A DNA stretch of 64,000 nucleotides. Origin: Senegalimassilia sp003474385. GTDB lineage: Bacteria > Actinomycetota > Coriobacteriia > Coriobacteriales > Eggerthellaceae. This document shows, in pieces, positions 28,047 through 37,362 of this stretch. The stretch lies in contig NZ_QUCY01000005.1 in NCBI RefSeq assembly GCF_003474385.1, positions 1-64,000 of the forward strand. The letters run 5' to 3'. The position numbers were made by a program, and so were the translations under genes. How positions within the stretch are numbered: position 1 is the first letter of the stretch; each line of letters opens with the position of its first letter. The notes below the pieces were generated by a model. The model saw nothing but the letters and a program-made list of their open reading frames with translations, searched no databases and had not been told where the DNA came from.

Positions 28047-29498
28047 TTACCGCTTGTCGTCGTCATCCGTTTCCACAAGCGTACGCGTCTGGTACGAGGT
28101 GACGAACGTGTCGTCGCTGCCCGTCAAGTCGAAGCTGCCATTGACCACGTACGCATGCGCGCTGCGCTGCTCCACCGCCGTTTTCATCTGCGAGTAAAAA
28201 TAGATGCACGTGCCGGCCGCCACGACCAGCGGCACGCCCGCGTCGACGCCCACGCGGGTGACGGTGTCGTCGAACTGGATGAACCCGAAGTCCACGCCCA
28301 GCATGACGGCGCCGACCACCAGGAAGATGCCCAAGAACCACAGCACCACCTTCAGCGGCGACACCGGCAGATCGCCCACCAAACGGCCCGTCTGGCCGTT
28401 CATGGCGAACAGGAAGTCCTTGTCCTTCCAGCGCGTGTGCAGCATCCATACCGGCAGCAACGCCTGCTTGATCTCGGAGAACGACACCTCGGCGTCCACG
28501 TCGGCCGGGTCGACCTGGTCGTAGCCGGTGACGGTATCGCGCAGCTGGTCGGCAAGCGTGTTCTCCATGCGGCGCACCGCGCGATGGCAGCATGCGTCGG
28601 AGTCCTGGTCGTAGCGTTCGGCGGAGAAGCCGGGCAAGTAAGCCACCGAGAACGGGGTCAGCTCGTCGTAGTCGAACGGCTCGATGGCGTCCATGTGTTC
28701 ATCGGGCATCTTCGCCGAACCGTCGGCGGGGATGCGCGTGAACTCCGACGAGCCCTGGCGCCACGCGTTGTATACATGGGTTTCCGTAACCTCGTATTTG
28801 CCCTCGCGCCAGGTGCGTATGTTGCGCGCCTCGAAGGTGCCCTCGCCGCTCGCCGACCCGTCGTAGAGCCAGAACGGCACGTACACGCCCTGCACATGGG
28901 CGATGCGGTTTTGCGCGGCGAATTCCTTCGGAAGGAACTTCTTGCCCTTGTAATACTCGGTAAGCGTCTGCTCGGCGGCGGCCTTGTCCAGCTTGAACGG
29001 GATGACCAGGTCGGGCTTTGCAGTGTCTACGAACGAGCCGGGCGCCATGGCCTGGTTGCCGCAGTACGGGCATTCCTGGATGGCGGTGGTGGCGTCGGAC
29101 GTCAGCTGCGCGCCGCACGACGAGCACAGGTACGTGCGCATGCCGGCGCGCTCCTCCTCGTTCCAGCTGGCACGCGAGAGATACGAAGCGATGGAGCTTT
29201 CGGCCTGGGCGCCCACCGCCACGGCAGCGTCGATGACGTCCTCGGTGACCACCGACGACGCCCCGGCGGCGTCGTCGGCCATGCGCTCGAAGCTTGATTG
29301 CTCGCCGGCTTCGGCGCGTGCCGCCGCGGCCTGGGCCTTCTCGTCGGCCTCGTGCTGCTTGGCCGCATACGCCTCCTCGACCTGGGCCGGCGTGAACGTG
29401 GATTCGCAGAATTCGCACTCGAGCATGCCGCTATCGCCCTTATAGCGCAGCGGCCCCATGCAGTTCGGACATTGATAGTTCACCGATTCTTGGGCCAT
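28047..29498 (-). CDS. TFIIB-type zinc-ribbon membrane protein (YdjG-like)
   Basis: 483 residues. Zinc ribbon 1 is YQCPNCMGPLRY..LECEFC; zinc ribbon 2 near residue 125 is YLCSSCGAQL..QECPYCG. A central beta-rich domain follows (PFWLYDG, AYLPGFSAERYD). Two membrane helices lie near residues 385-435 (VVLWFLGIFLVVGAVMLGVDF and GVPLVVAAGTCIYFY). The ATG at 29498 has AAAGGGAAA upstream. It probably forms an envelope-stress or membrane-organising unit with the SPFH gene; the 143-bp gap allows either one or two transcripts. Confidence 0.85.
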   Translation of the reverse strand: MAQESVNYQCPNCMGPLRYKGDSGMLECEFCESTFTPAQVEEAYAAKQHEADEKAQAAAARAEAGEQSSFERMADDAAGASSVVTEDVIDAAVAVGAQAESSIASYLSRASWNEEERAGMRTYLCSSCGAQLTSDATTAIQECPYCGNQAMAPGSFVDTAKPDLVIPFKLDKAAAEQTLTEYYKGKKFLPKEFAAQNRIAHVQGVYVPFWLYDGSASGEGTFEARNIRTWREGKYEVTETHVYNAWRQGSSEFTRIPADGSAKMPDEHMDAIEPFDYDELTPFSVAYLPGFSAERYDQDSDACCHRAVRRMENTLADQLRDTVTGYDQVDPADVDAEVSFSEIKQALLPVWMLHTRWKDKDFLFAMNGQTGRLVGDLPVSPLKVVLWFLGIFLVVGAVMLGVDFGFIQFDDTVTRVGVDAGVPLVVAAGTCIYFYSQMKTAVEQRSAHAYVVNGSFDLTGSDDTFVTSYQTRTLVETDDDDKR

Positions 29499-29758
29499 GG
29501 ATTTTTCCCTTTCCCGAATGCGTATGTGAAGAAAACCTCTGATAACAGCTTACCAAATCCGGGCGTTTCAGAAGCGCCATGCCGTCCCATTTTCAGCCGC
29601 ATTTCAGCAACCCGCGGCCCGACTTTTCGTTCAGGGGAACAATAGCCGATCGAGCGCGTACAATGAGCCGAAACGAGCGAGGGGCCAGGCGGGGATGCGG
29701 CAGCGAAGCGGGCCGCCGCGCGAAGGGGCTTCAGCCAACGCCGCGCGTAACGCGTATG

Positions 29759-29787
29759 AAGCGCCTCCCTTCGCGGGAGGCGCTTTT
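29759..29787 (+). terminator. Orphan plus-strand terminator
   Basis: AAGCGCCTCCC/GGGAGGCGCTT with a 5-base loop and TTTT. No plus-strand gene precedes it; a TACAAT at 29659-29664 could start a transcript of roughly 115 bases. Confidence 0.65.
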
Positions 29788-29872
29788 CGATTCTCCACAA
29801 TTTCCACGCTTACGAAGTGGGCTTGTTTTCTGCTAGGCTGAAAGCAATTAGTGGTAGTCAGTAGCGCCCTTA

Positions 29873-29920
29873 AGCGGGGGCTGCAAAGGATGAAAGCTTC
29901 CTTTGCAGCCCCCGCTTTTT
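29873..29920 (+). terminator. Strong terminator in the leader of the DHA2-type transporter
   Basis: A perfect 18-bp stem (29873-29890 with 29899-29916) starting AGCGGGGGCTGC, 8-base loop, then TTTTTGTTTT. It lies 70 bp before the transporter start, so it is either an attenuator or the end of an unseen upstream transcript. No known aptamer recognised. Confidence 0.85.
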
Positions 29921-29988
29921 GTTTTGTCGGGCATTTGTGCCCGCGCGGGCGCTGCGCAAAAGTCGGAAAGGATTGTACGGAAAACAAT

Positions 29989-31467
29989 ATGCAAGGTTTC
30001 GATCCCCATAAGGCGCACATCGAGGTTGCGCACCCCTACCTGACCATGATGGGCCTGTACCTGGGCGGTTTCACGGGCATGTTCAGCGAAACGTCGCTCA
30101 ACATCGCGCTGCCGCAGCTTACCGAAGCGTTCGGCGTCGACGTCGCCGTGATGCAGTGGATGGTCGTCGGCTATATGTTGGTCATCGGCATCGTGCTGCC
30201 CTTCGCCAGCCTGCTCATGAAGTGGTTCAGCGTGCGCAAGCTCACGCTGTTCGCGCTGGGCGCGTTCTTCGTCGGCTCGCTGATCAGCGGGTTTGCCCCC
30301 AGCTTCGAGGTGATGCTGGCGGGACGTCTGGTGCAGGGAGTGGGCACCGGCCTGGTGCTGCCCATGATGTTCGCCGTGGTTCTTGAGGTGTTCGCCCCGG
30401 TGAAAATCGGCGCTGCGATGGGCCTGACGGCGCTCATCATCATGTTCGCCCCCGCCATCGGCCCCACCCTTTCGGGCATCATCCTCGGCGTGCTGGGCTG
30501 GCGCTTCATCTTCTTCACCTTCGCCGTGGTGCTGGCCGTGGCCATGGTGTTCGCAGCGAAGTTCCTGGTGAACCCCTACGAGCTGACGCGCCCGCGCGTC
30601 GATGCGCTCTCGTGCGTGCTGTCATGCCTGGGATTCGGCGGCGTGGTGCTGGGCGCCGGGCTTGCCAGCCTGTACGGATGGACCAGCATCGAGGTGGTAT
30701 CCGCGCTGGTCATCGGCGTGATTTGCATTGCCGCCTACGTGAATCGCCAGCTGTGCATGGAGACCCCCGTGCTTGACGTGCGCGTGTTCTGCCAGCAGGG
30801 CTATCGCGTGGGCGTGACGCTGGTGATGCTGAACTTCGGCATCACGTTGTCGGCCATGTACCTGCTGCCGCAGTACATCCAAAGCGGCATGCTGCTGCCT
30901 GTGGCCATGGCCGGCATGCTCATGCTGCCCGGCGGCGTGGTGAACTGCATCGTGTCCGTGATCGCCGGCGGCCTGTACGACCGCATCGGCGCCCGCATCC
31001 CGGCCCGCGCAGGCTTCGCCCTGTCCATTGCGGGCACGGTGATGTTCCTGTTCGCGACGCCCAACTCCTCGATCACGTACGTGATCTGCGCTCACGTGAT
31101 CTTGATGGTCGGTGTGCCGCTGGCCATGTCGCCGAGCCAAACGAGCGCCCTGAACTCGCTGCCGCACCGCATGAACGCGGACGGCTCCACCATGATGAAC
31201 ACCCTGCAGCAGGTGCTCGGCGCCATCGCAACCGCCGTTGCCACCAGCCTGCTGGGCATGGGCCAGGCGGCAAGCGCGGAAAGCGGCGCGGTCGCGTTCA
31301 CCAACGGCGTGCACTGGGGCTTCGCGTTCACGCTGGTGCTGGCAGTTGCCGCGCTGACGGTATCGATGCTGCTGAAGGAGCGCAGCTACGCCGACGAGGC
31401 CGGGGCGCCCGAAGGCGGCGCTGCGCCGACGCATGGCGAGGCGCCCGCAAGCGCCCCGCAGGCATAG
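29989..31467 (+). CDS. MFS transporter, DHA2 (EmrB/QacA-like) type
   Basis: 492 residues with about 14 hydrophobic segments, the DHA2 pattern. ETSLNIALPQLTEAF at the end of helix 1, VVGYMLVIGIVLPFASLLMKWFSVRKL (the MFS loop motif region) and LVQGVGTGLVLPMMFAVV are typical. Proton-driven export of drugs or metabolites is the family role. The ATG at 29989 gives a normal N-terminus; the longer frame from 29851 would run through the leader hairpin. A terminator follows at 31538. Confidence 0.9.
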   Translation: MQGFDPHKAHIEVAHPYLTMMGLYLGGFTGMFSETSLNIALPQLTEAFGVDVAVMQWMVVGYMLVIGIVLPFASLLMKWFSVRKLTLFALGAFFVGSLISGFAPSFEVMLAGRLVQGVGTGLVLPMMFAVVLEVFAPVKIGAAMGLTALIIMFAPAIGPTLSGIILGVLGWRFIFFTFAVVLAVAMVFAAKFLVNPYELTRPRVDALSCVLSCLGFGGVVLGAGLASLYGWTSIEVVSALVIGVICIAAYVNRQLCMETPVLDVRVFCQQGYRVGVTLVMLNFGITLSAMYLLPQYIQSGMLLPVAMAGMLMLPGGVVNCIVSVIAGGLYDRIGARIPARAGFALSIAGTVMFLFATPNSSITYVICAHVILMVGVPLAMSPSQTSALNSLPHRMNADGSTMMNTLQQVLGAIATAVATSLLGMGQAASAESGAVAFTNGVHWGFAFTLVLAVAALTVSMLLKERSYADEAGAPEGGAAPTHGEAPASAPQA

Positions 31468-31537
31468 GGCGCAATGGCGGCCGAGGGCTGCTGGCAGGAA
31501 GCGCTGATGCCAATTGGTGCGACCCCTATGCCGTTTG

Positions 31538-31570
31538 GGGCGGTCGGCAGTTTACCGACCGCCCTTTTTT
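31538..31570 (+). terminator. Terminator of the DHA2-type transporter gene
   Basis: GGGCGGTCGG/CCGACCGCCC, 7-base loop, six T. Confidence 0.9.
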
Positions 31571-31915
31571 GACGGCCAAGCAAGATGGAGCCCCGCAGGC
31601 ACCCTCGCGATGATCGCGTTCGAAATGCCTCGCAACATCCAACTTGCAGCACCCCACAAGACAACGCATTGCAATTGGTATTCGTTGCGCATCGTTTAGC
31701 ATATTATTGTGGCTTATACCACATCCGGGGCCTTTTACTATGGTGAATGATGATCGATTTACTCACTGTGCAGAAAATGCACAGTTTTAGGCCTGTTTTC
31801 ACTCTCCCACCCTGCGCTCCGCATCCCGGTCACCGGTCTACACCGGTAACCTTAGATAACTGAATGCACATTGAACTGGTTGGTTGTCATATCCCTGCAA
31901 GTGCATCCAAGCATA

Positions 31916-31946
31916 CGAAAAAGGGGACCGCAGGCCCCCTTTTTCG
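31916..31946. terminator. Bidirectional terminator downstream of dapL
   Basis: CGAAAAAGGGG pairs with CCCCTTTTTCG around a short loop; T-runs on both strands. The stretch 31571-31915 holds no recognised gene. Confidence 0.75.
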
Positions 31947-32137
31947 GCAACTACATATGCAACAACAGCTGAGTACGCCGCAACCTCCGCGTCCGCTGCG
32001 ACAACTGCACCTGCAGCACCGGCCATCACAACCCCGGTGCTGCAACTATGCACGCAACGGGGGCTATATACACCAAAGCTACCGCGTACGCTATGGCAAT
32101 CGCAATCGCAGCACTAGCAAACGATCGCCCGCCGTCT
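31947..32137. other. Low-complexity, Ala/Thr-coding tract after dapL
   Basis: A 190-bp tract of GCN/ACN-like triplets. Plus-strand frames read Ala/Thr/Tyr-rich peptides (TTYATTAEYAATSASAATT; AMAIAIAALAN). Minus-strand frames read Ala/Val-rich, membrane-like peptides (AIAIAIAYAVALVYIAP; GAAGAVVAADAEVAAYSAVV). No frame spans it with a good start and ribosome binding site. Possibly a decayed gene. Confidence 0.4.
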
Positions 32138-33361
32138 CTACTTCGCCATGAGCTTCTGGATGCGCTCCATGGCCTCGACCGTGGCATCGGCGTCACCGAA
32201 GGCGGTCAGGCGCACGTAGCCCTCGCCCGAGGGGCCGAAGCCCGCACCCGGCGTGGTGATGATGTTCGCCTCGGTCAGCAGCTTGTCGAAGAACTCCCAG
32301 CTGCCCACGCCCTCAGGCGTCTTGCACCAGATATACGGGCTGTTCACCGCACCGTACACGGTGAACCCGGCGGCCTCGAGGCCCTCCTTGATCACGCGCG
32401 CGTTGTTGCGGTAGTACGCCAGCGTCTCCTCGATCTGGCGCTCGCCTTCCTCGGTGTAGATGGCAGCGGCACCGCGCTGGATGATGTAGCTGGCACCGTT
32501 GAACTTCGTGCACTGGCGGCGATTCCACATGGCATTGAGGCTCTGACCGTCGCGCACCAGCTCCTTGGGCACCACGGTGTAGCCGCAGCGCGCACCGGTG
32601 AAGCCCGCCGTCTTGGAGAACGAGCGGAACTCGATGGCGCAGGTCTTGGCGCCTTCCACCTCATAGATGGAGTGCGGCACGCCCTCTTCGGTGATGAAAC
32701 GCTCGTAGGCGGCATCGAACATGATGATGGCGTCGTTGGCGTTTGCGTAGTCGACCCACACCTTCAGCTGCTCAGCGTTGAGCACCGTGCCGGTGGGGTT
32801 GTTCGGGCTGCACAGGTAGATGACGTCCGCACGGCCCTCGGGAAGCGCCGGGCAAAAGCCGTTCTCGGCGGTGGTGGGCATGTACACGATGTTCGTCCAG
32901 CGTTCGGCGGCCTCGTCGTAGTCGCCTGCGCGCCCGGCCATGGCGTTGGAGTCGACATACACGGGATACACCGGGTCGCACACGGCCACCACGTTGTCGA
33001 CGTCCAGAATGTCGCCGATGTTGCCGCAGTCGGACTTTGCGCCGTCGGAGATGAAGATCTCGTCGTCGGCGATGTCGACGCCGAGCGCATGGAAATCGCG
33101 CTTGACGATGGCGGCGCGCAGGAAATCGTAGCCCTGCTCAGGGCCGTAGCCGTGGAAGGTCTCGGACTTGGCCATGTCCTCGACGGCGGCGTGCATCGCC
33201 TCGATGACGGCCGGGACCAGCGGGCGCGTGACGTCGCCAATGCCCATCTTGATGAGCTTCGCCTCGGGATGCGCCTCGGAGTACGCGGCGGTACGGCGAG
33301 CGATCTCGGAGAACAGATAGCTGCCGGGAAGTTTCTGGTAATTCGGGTTGACCTTAGCCAC
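32138..33361 (-). CDS. dapL: LL-diaminopimelate aminotransferase
   Basis: 407 residues, fold-type I PLP enzyme. NYQKLPGSYLFSEIARR at the N-terminus, SDGAKSDCGNIGDI, CSPNNPTG and the PLP lysine in SFSKTAGFTGARCGY mark DapL. It converts tetrahydrodipicolinate directly to LL-diaminopimelate, giving lysine and peptidoglycan precursors by the one-step route. The GTG start at 33361 has GGAGG upstream and matches the family start; the longer frame from 33427 adds an Ala-rich tail without support. A hairpin (33499-33525, GAAGCGCCGG/CCGGCGCTTC) lies upstream. Confidence 0.95.
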   Translation of the reverse strand: MAKVNPNYQKLPGSYLFSEIARRTAAYSEAHPEAKLIKMGIGDVTRPLVPAVIEAMHAAVEDMAKSETFHGYGPEQGYDFLRAAIVKRDFHALGVDIADDEIFISDGAKSDCGNIGDILDVDNVVAVCDPVYPVYVDSNAMAGRAGDYDEAAERWTNIVYMPTTAENGFCPALPEGRADVIYLCSPNNPTGTVLNAEQLKVWVDYANANDAIIMFDAAYERFITEEGVPHSIYEVEGAKTCAIEFRSFSKTAGFTGARCGYTVVPKELVRDGQSLNAMWNRRQCTKFNGASYIIQRGAAAIYTEEGERQIEETLAYYRNNARVIKEGLEAAGFTVYGAVNSPYIWCKTPEGVGSWEFFDKLLTEANIITTPGAGFGPSGEGYVRLTAFGDADATVEAMERIQKLMAK

Positions 33362-33560
33362 GAAGGGCCTCCTTGCACGTTCGGTTTCCGCAAGCGGCGG
33401 CGCAACCGCGACCGCCGCAGTTTTCATACGGGCCCATTTTGCGGCGGATTTCCCCGAGATTTCCGAAATGTAACGTAGAGGCTCCCGGATTTAACACGGA
33501 AGCGCCGGTACATGGCCGGCGCTTCACGAATGCGTCAAATAACGGTTGGAGCCGCCCGAG

Positions 33561-33690
33561 CTAGCGGATGCGGTTCGCAATCTGGCCGATCGAGATAACG
33601 GACGCGGTTCGTCATCCGACCGCGCGAACTAGCAGAGCTAGCTCGCAATCTGGCCGTCCAAGCTAGCGGATGTAGTTCGTCATCTGGCCG
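33561..33690. repeat. Degenerate tandem copies of the 3' end of the next gene
   Basis: The unit CTAGCGGATG..GTTCG..ATCTGGCCG, which encodes the last codons and stop of the 33663 gene (minus strand), recurs at 33561-33588, 33598-33622 and, shortened, 33639-33656. The in-gene copy is 33663-33690. Period about 32-40 bp. Confidence 0.75.
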
Positions 33691-34292
33691 CGCTCGGCAA
33701 CGGGGACGTCGATGCCCGCGGCTTTCCCGGCTTCGATGCACTTGAGCAGCCACGCCATGTTCTGCCCGATGTTGCGCATGGTCTGCAGGCCCTCCGCATC
33801 CTGCGCGGCCTCGCCCGGCAGGCGCCCATGCACGTTGTTCCAGTAGGTGGACGACACGACGGGCATCTCGCAGATGGTGAAGTACTTGTTCAGCACGTCG
33901 AACGATGCCGTGGTGCCGCCACGGCGCGCAACAGCCACCGCCGCGCCGGGCTTATGGCGAAACGCCGCGCCACCTGCGTAAAACGCGCGATCGAGCGCGC
34001 ACAGGATGCGGCCCGAGGGATGCGCGTAGTACACCGGCGTGCCGAACACGAAGCCGTCGGCCTGCGCAGCCTCGGCGATCAGCTCGTTGACCACATCGTT
34101 GTCGATGGCGCACTTACCGCCCAGCTCAGCGCACTTGCCGCAGGCGATGCAGTCGTTGACGGGCTTGTTGCCCAGCCACACGGTTTCCGTCTCAATGCCG
34201 TGCCCCTCAAGCGCGGCGGCAACCTCGGCGAGCGCAACCGACGTGTTGCCCTCCTGCCGCGAGCTGCCGTTAACCAGCAAGACCTTGCTCAT
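33663..34292 (-). CDS. Flavodoxin-like NAD(P)H-dependent FMN reductase / iron-sulfur flavoprotein
   Basis: 209 residues. LLVNGSSRQEGNTSVAL is the FMN phosphate loop of the NADPH-dependent FMN reductase family. CIACGKCAELGGKC near residue 50 is the Cys cluster of iron-sulfur flavoproteins. FGTPVYYAHPSG is the second FMN-binding segment. Cytoplasmic electron carrier or quinone/azo-type reductase; partner unknown. AGAGGATA precedes the ATG at 34292. Its 3' end is tandemly duplicated downstream. Confidence 0.88.
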   Translation of the reverse strand: MSKVLLVNGSSRQEGNTSVALAEVAAALEGHGIETETVWLGNKPVNDCIACGKCAELGGKCAIDNDVVNELIAEAAQADGFVFGTPVYYAHPSGRILCALDRAFYAGGAAFRHKPGAAVAVARRGGTTASFDVLNKYFTICEMPVVSSTYWNNVHGRLPGEAAQDAEGLQTMRNIGQNMAWLLKCIEAGKAAGIDVPVAERGQMTNYIR

Positions 34293-34396
34293 AGGAATAT
34301 CCTCTCGTCTGGATGACCCGGTAGGTGTCGACTCCATTGTACAAGCGCCAACCGCCGCCAACCAAACAAGCACACACCCCGGACACTTCGAGCCTC

Positions 34397-34496
34397 GGAC
34401 ACTTCGGGGACGTAGCACTATGTGTCCGGGCGGGCGAAATGGCTAACATACGGGCGAATCAATCCGGACAGTTAGCGCTACGTCCCCGAAGTGTCC
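34397..34496. repeat. REP-like inverted pair
   Basis: Two 33-base arms (34397-34429 and 34464-34496) match with three differences in inverted orientation. Each holds GGACACTTCGGGGACGTAGC and ends TGTCCGG. An additional partial copy, GGACACTTCG, begins at 34381. Related units occur at 49833-50028. Confidence 0.85.
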
Positions 34497-34599
34497 TTCC
34501 AGCTTCCGCCCGTGTCCCGCGGCACACCCTCCGTGTCCCCACCCCGGACTCGCCTTATAATGAAAGGCAACCTTACGCCATCGCCTGAAAGGCCCCGCC

Positions 34600-37239
34600 A
34601 TGAATCACCTGCCCACCGGCAAAACCAGCATCACGCCCGCCAACCCTACGCATATCGAGGTGCGCGGGGCGCGTGTCCATAACCTGCGGAACGTGAACGT
34701 CGACATCCCGTTGGGCCAGCTGGTGGGCGTGTGCGGCGTGTCAGGCAGCGGGAAAAGCTCGCTTGCCCTGGGCGTTTTGTACGCAGAGGGCTCGCGTCGC
34801 TATCTGGAGGCGCTGTCCACGTACACGCGTCGGCGCATGGGGCAGGCCGCGCGCGCCGACGTCGACGAGGTGCGCTACGTCCCCGCCGCCCTGGCGCTGC
34901 ACCAACGCCCGAGCGTCCCCGGCGTGCGCAGCACCTTCGGCACCATGTCCGAGCTGCTAAACAGCCTGCGCCTGCTGTTCAGCCGCGTGGGCAGCCACCC
35001 GTGCCCGCACTGCGGCACCTATGCCCCGCCCTCCATGTCGGTGGCCGCCGAGCAGCCGATCACGTGCGCAACCTGCGGAAAGACCTTCTTCGGGCCCGGC
35101 GCCGAGGAGCTTGCCTTCAACAGCGGCGGCGCCTGCCCCACCTGCGGCGGCACCGGCACCGTGCGGCGCGTGAACGAGGCCGCGCTGGTCCCCGACGAGA
35201 GCAAAACCATCAACGAGGGCGCCGTGCTTCCCTGGGGAAGCCTGATGTGGGACCTCATGAAGCAGGTGTGCGGCGAGATGGGCGTGCGCCTTGACGTGCC
35301 GTTTTCCGAGCTCACGCCCGAGGAACGCGACATCGTCTTCCACGGCCCCGCCGAAAAGCGCCACATTCTGTACAAGGCGAAGAAAGGCGACAACTTCGCC
35401 GAACTCGACTTCACCTACTACAACGCCGTCTACACCGTGGAGAACGCGCTGGCGAAGGCGAAGGACGAGAAGGGCCTGGCGCGCGTGGCCCGCTTCCTGA
35501 CCGAAGGGCCGTGCCCCGATTGCGAGGGCACGCGCCTGTCGGCGGCGGCGCGAGGCCCGCTCGTGCGCGGGATAAACCTGGCGAAGGCGTGCAAGATGAC
35601 GCTCGACGAAGCCGTGACCTGGGTAGATGGCGTCCCGGAAACGCTCGCTGAGGACCTGCGCCCTATGGCGGTCTCCATCTGCGAGTCGTTCCAGCATACG
35701 GCGCGACGGCTGCTTGAGCTGGGACTGGGCTATCTGTCGCTCGATCGCGCAGGCTCCACGCTGTCCACCGGCGAACGCCAGCGCGTGCAGCTGGCGCGCG
35801 CCGTGCGCAATCGCACCACCGGCGTGCTCTACGTGTTGGACGAGCCCTCCATCGGCTTGCACCCCGCCAACATCGACGGCCTGCTCGGCGTTATGCGCGA
35901 CCTGTTGGCTGACGGCAACTCGGTGGTGATGGTCGATCACGACACGCGCATCCTGGCCGCGGCGGACTACCTGGTGGAAATGGGCCCAGAAGCCGGAGCG
36001 GGCGGCGGGCACGTGGTCGCCTGCGGCACGCCGGGCGAGTTGCGGGCCGATGACCGCTCGCTGATCGGAAGGTATTTGCCGGACAGCGAAACGAAGGGCA
36101 TCGCAAACGCGCCGGCGGGGGCTGCCGCGGCGCCGAACGCGCCCGCCGCATCGGCGGGGGCAAGCGCTTGCGTGGCGGAAGCCCCCGAAGCTGCGTCCCT
36201 TTCCGCTTCCACATCCGACCCCATGTCCAACGTGCGCCCGCGCTGCCCGGAGGGCCAGCTGTTCGAGCACGGCACTATCCACTTGGAAACCAGCCCGCTG
36301 CATACCGTGCACGAGCTGTCGGTCGACCTGCCCGTCAACCGGTTGACAGCGGTTACCGGCGTATCCGGAAGCGGCAAGACCACGCTGGTGCTGGAGGAGC
36401 TGATTCCCGCACTGAACAGCGTAAACGCGGACGAAACGCTGCCATCCAGCGTGCGCGGGATCGACCCCGCCGGCATCGTCCGCGCGCAGCTCATCGACGC
36501 AACCCCCATCGGTGCGAACGTGCGCTCGACCGTCGCCACCTATTGCGGCGTGCTCGACGACCTGCGCCGCGCGTTCGCTCGCACCGACGAGGCAAAAGCC
36601 GCGGGCTTGAAGGCGGGCGCGTTCTCCTATAACACCGGCAAGCTACGCTGCCCCACCTGCGACGGAACCGGCCAGGTGTCGCTTGACGTGCAGTTCCTTC
36701 CCGATGTGGACGTCCCCTGCCCCGACTGCCGCGGCCGCCGCTACGGCGCCGAGGCCGACGCCATCACCTGGAATGGGCGCACGCTCGCGCAGCTTATGGC
36801 CATGAGCATCGACGAAGCCCTTGATGCGTGCGCCAGCCTGAAGAAGGCGCACGCCATGCTGCAAACGCTCCATGACCTGGGGCTTGGGTACCTCACGCTC
36901 GGCGAGGCCACGCCGGCGCTTTCCGGCGGCGAGGCGCAGCGCCTGAAGCTGGCCAGCGAAATGGGCAAAGCGCAGGACGGGGCGCTGTTCGTGTTCGACG
37001 AGCCTACCATCGGCCTGCACCCGCGCGACGTGCGCACGCTGCTGAACGTGTTCCAGCACCTGGTCGAGCAAGGCGCCACGGTGGTGGTGATCGAGCACGA
37101 CCTGGACTTCATCCGCAACGCCGACTACGTAGTGGACATGGGGCCCGGCGGCGGCCAAGCGGGCGGTCGCGTGGTGGCCTGCGGCACGCCCGAGCAGATA
37201 GCGGCCAACCCCGACAGCGTGACGGGAAGGTATCTGTGA
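34600..37239 (+). CDS. UvrA-like ABC ATPase (UvrA2 class)
   Basis: 879 residues, about 60 shorter than housekeeping UvrA. Two ABC modules: Walker A GVSGSGKSSL (near 48) and GVSGSGKTTL (near 590), each with inserted zinc modules (CPTCGGTG, CPTCDGTG), signature motifs STGERQRVQLARA and SGGEAQRLKLASE, and DEPSIGLHP / DEPTIGLHP Walker B. The N-terminal insertion that contacts UvrB is reduced, as in UvrA2-type proteins linked to tolerance of DNA-binding drugs. The linker around residues 505-545 is Ala/Ser-rich. Repair role plausible but not proven. A collapsed copy lies at 46865-47035. Confidence 0.88.
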   Translation: MNHLPTGKTSITPANPTHIEVRGARVHNLRNVNVDIPLGQLVGVCGVSGSGKSSLALGVLYAEGSRRYLEALSTYTRRRMGQAARADVDEVRYVPAALALHQRPSVPGVRSTFGTMSELLNSLRLLFSRVGSHPCPHCGTYAPPSMSVAAEQPITCATCGKTFFGPGAEELAFNSGGACPTCGGTGTVRRVNEAALVPDESKTINEGAVLPWGSLMWDLMKQVCGEMGVRLDVPFSELTPEERDIVFHGPAEKRHILYKAKKGDNFAELDFTYYNAVYTVENALAKAKDEKGLARVARFLTEGPCPDCEGTRLSAAARGPLVRGINLAKACKMTLDEAVTWVDGVPETLAEDLRPMAVSICESFQHTARRLLELGLGYLSLDRAGSTLSTGERQRVQLARAVRNRTTGVLYVLDEPSIGLHPANIDGLLGVMRDLLADGNSVVMVDHDTRILAAADYLVEMGPEAGAGGGHVVACGTPGELRADDRSLIGRYLPDSETKGIANAPAGAAAAPNAPAASAGASACVAEAPEAASLSASTSDPMSNVRPRCPEGQLFEHGTIHLETSPLHTVHELSVDLPVNRLTAVTGVSGSGKTTLVLEELIPALNSVNADETLPSSVRGIDPAGIVRAQLIDATPIGANVRSTVATYCGVLDDLRRAFARTDEAKAAGLKAGAFSYNTGKLRCPTCDGTGQVSLDVQFLPDVDVPCPDCRGRRYGAEADAITWNGRTLAQLMAMSIDEALDACASLKKAHAMLQTLHDLGLGYLTLGEATPALSGGEAQRLKLASEMGKAQDGALFVFDEPTIGLHPRDVRTLLNVFQHLVEQGATVVVIEHDLDFIRNADYVVDMGPGGGQAGGRVVACGTPEQIAANPDSVTGRYL

Positions 37240-37362
37240 TCGCACCTCTTTGCGCCTAAAGGGAATCCGACGTTTTGCCATGAGGTTTGAGCGCAAAGTC
37301 GCGTAAGGCCCCCTGCACGCGTTCCTTGGCTAAACCGGCAGCATCGCAGCCGTCAAGGACAG

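Noticed and set aside
32048..33478. A 476-codon plus-strand open frame over dapL
   Set aside because: Antisense to a clear dapL gene; same shadow composition.
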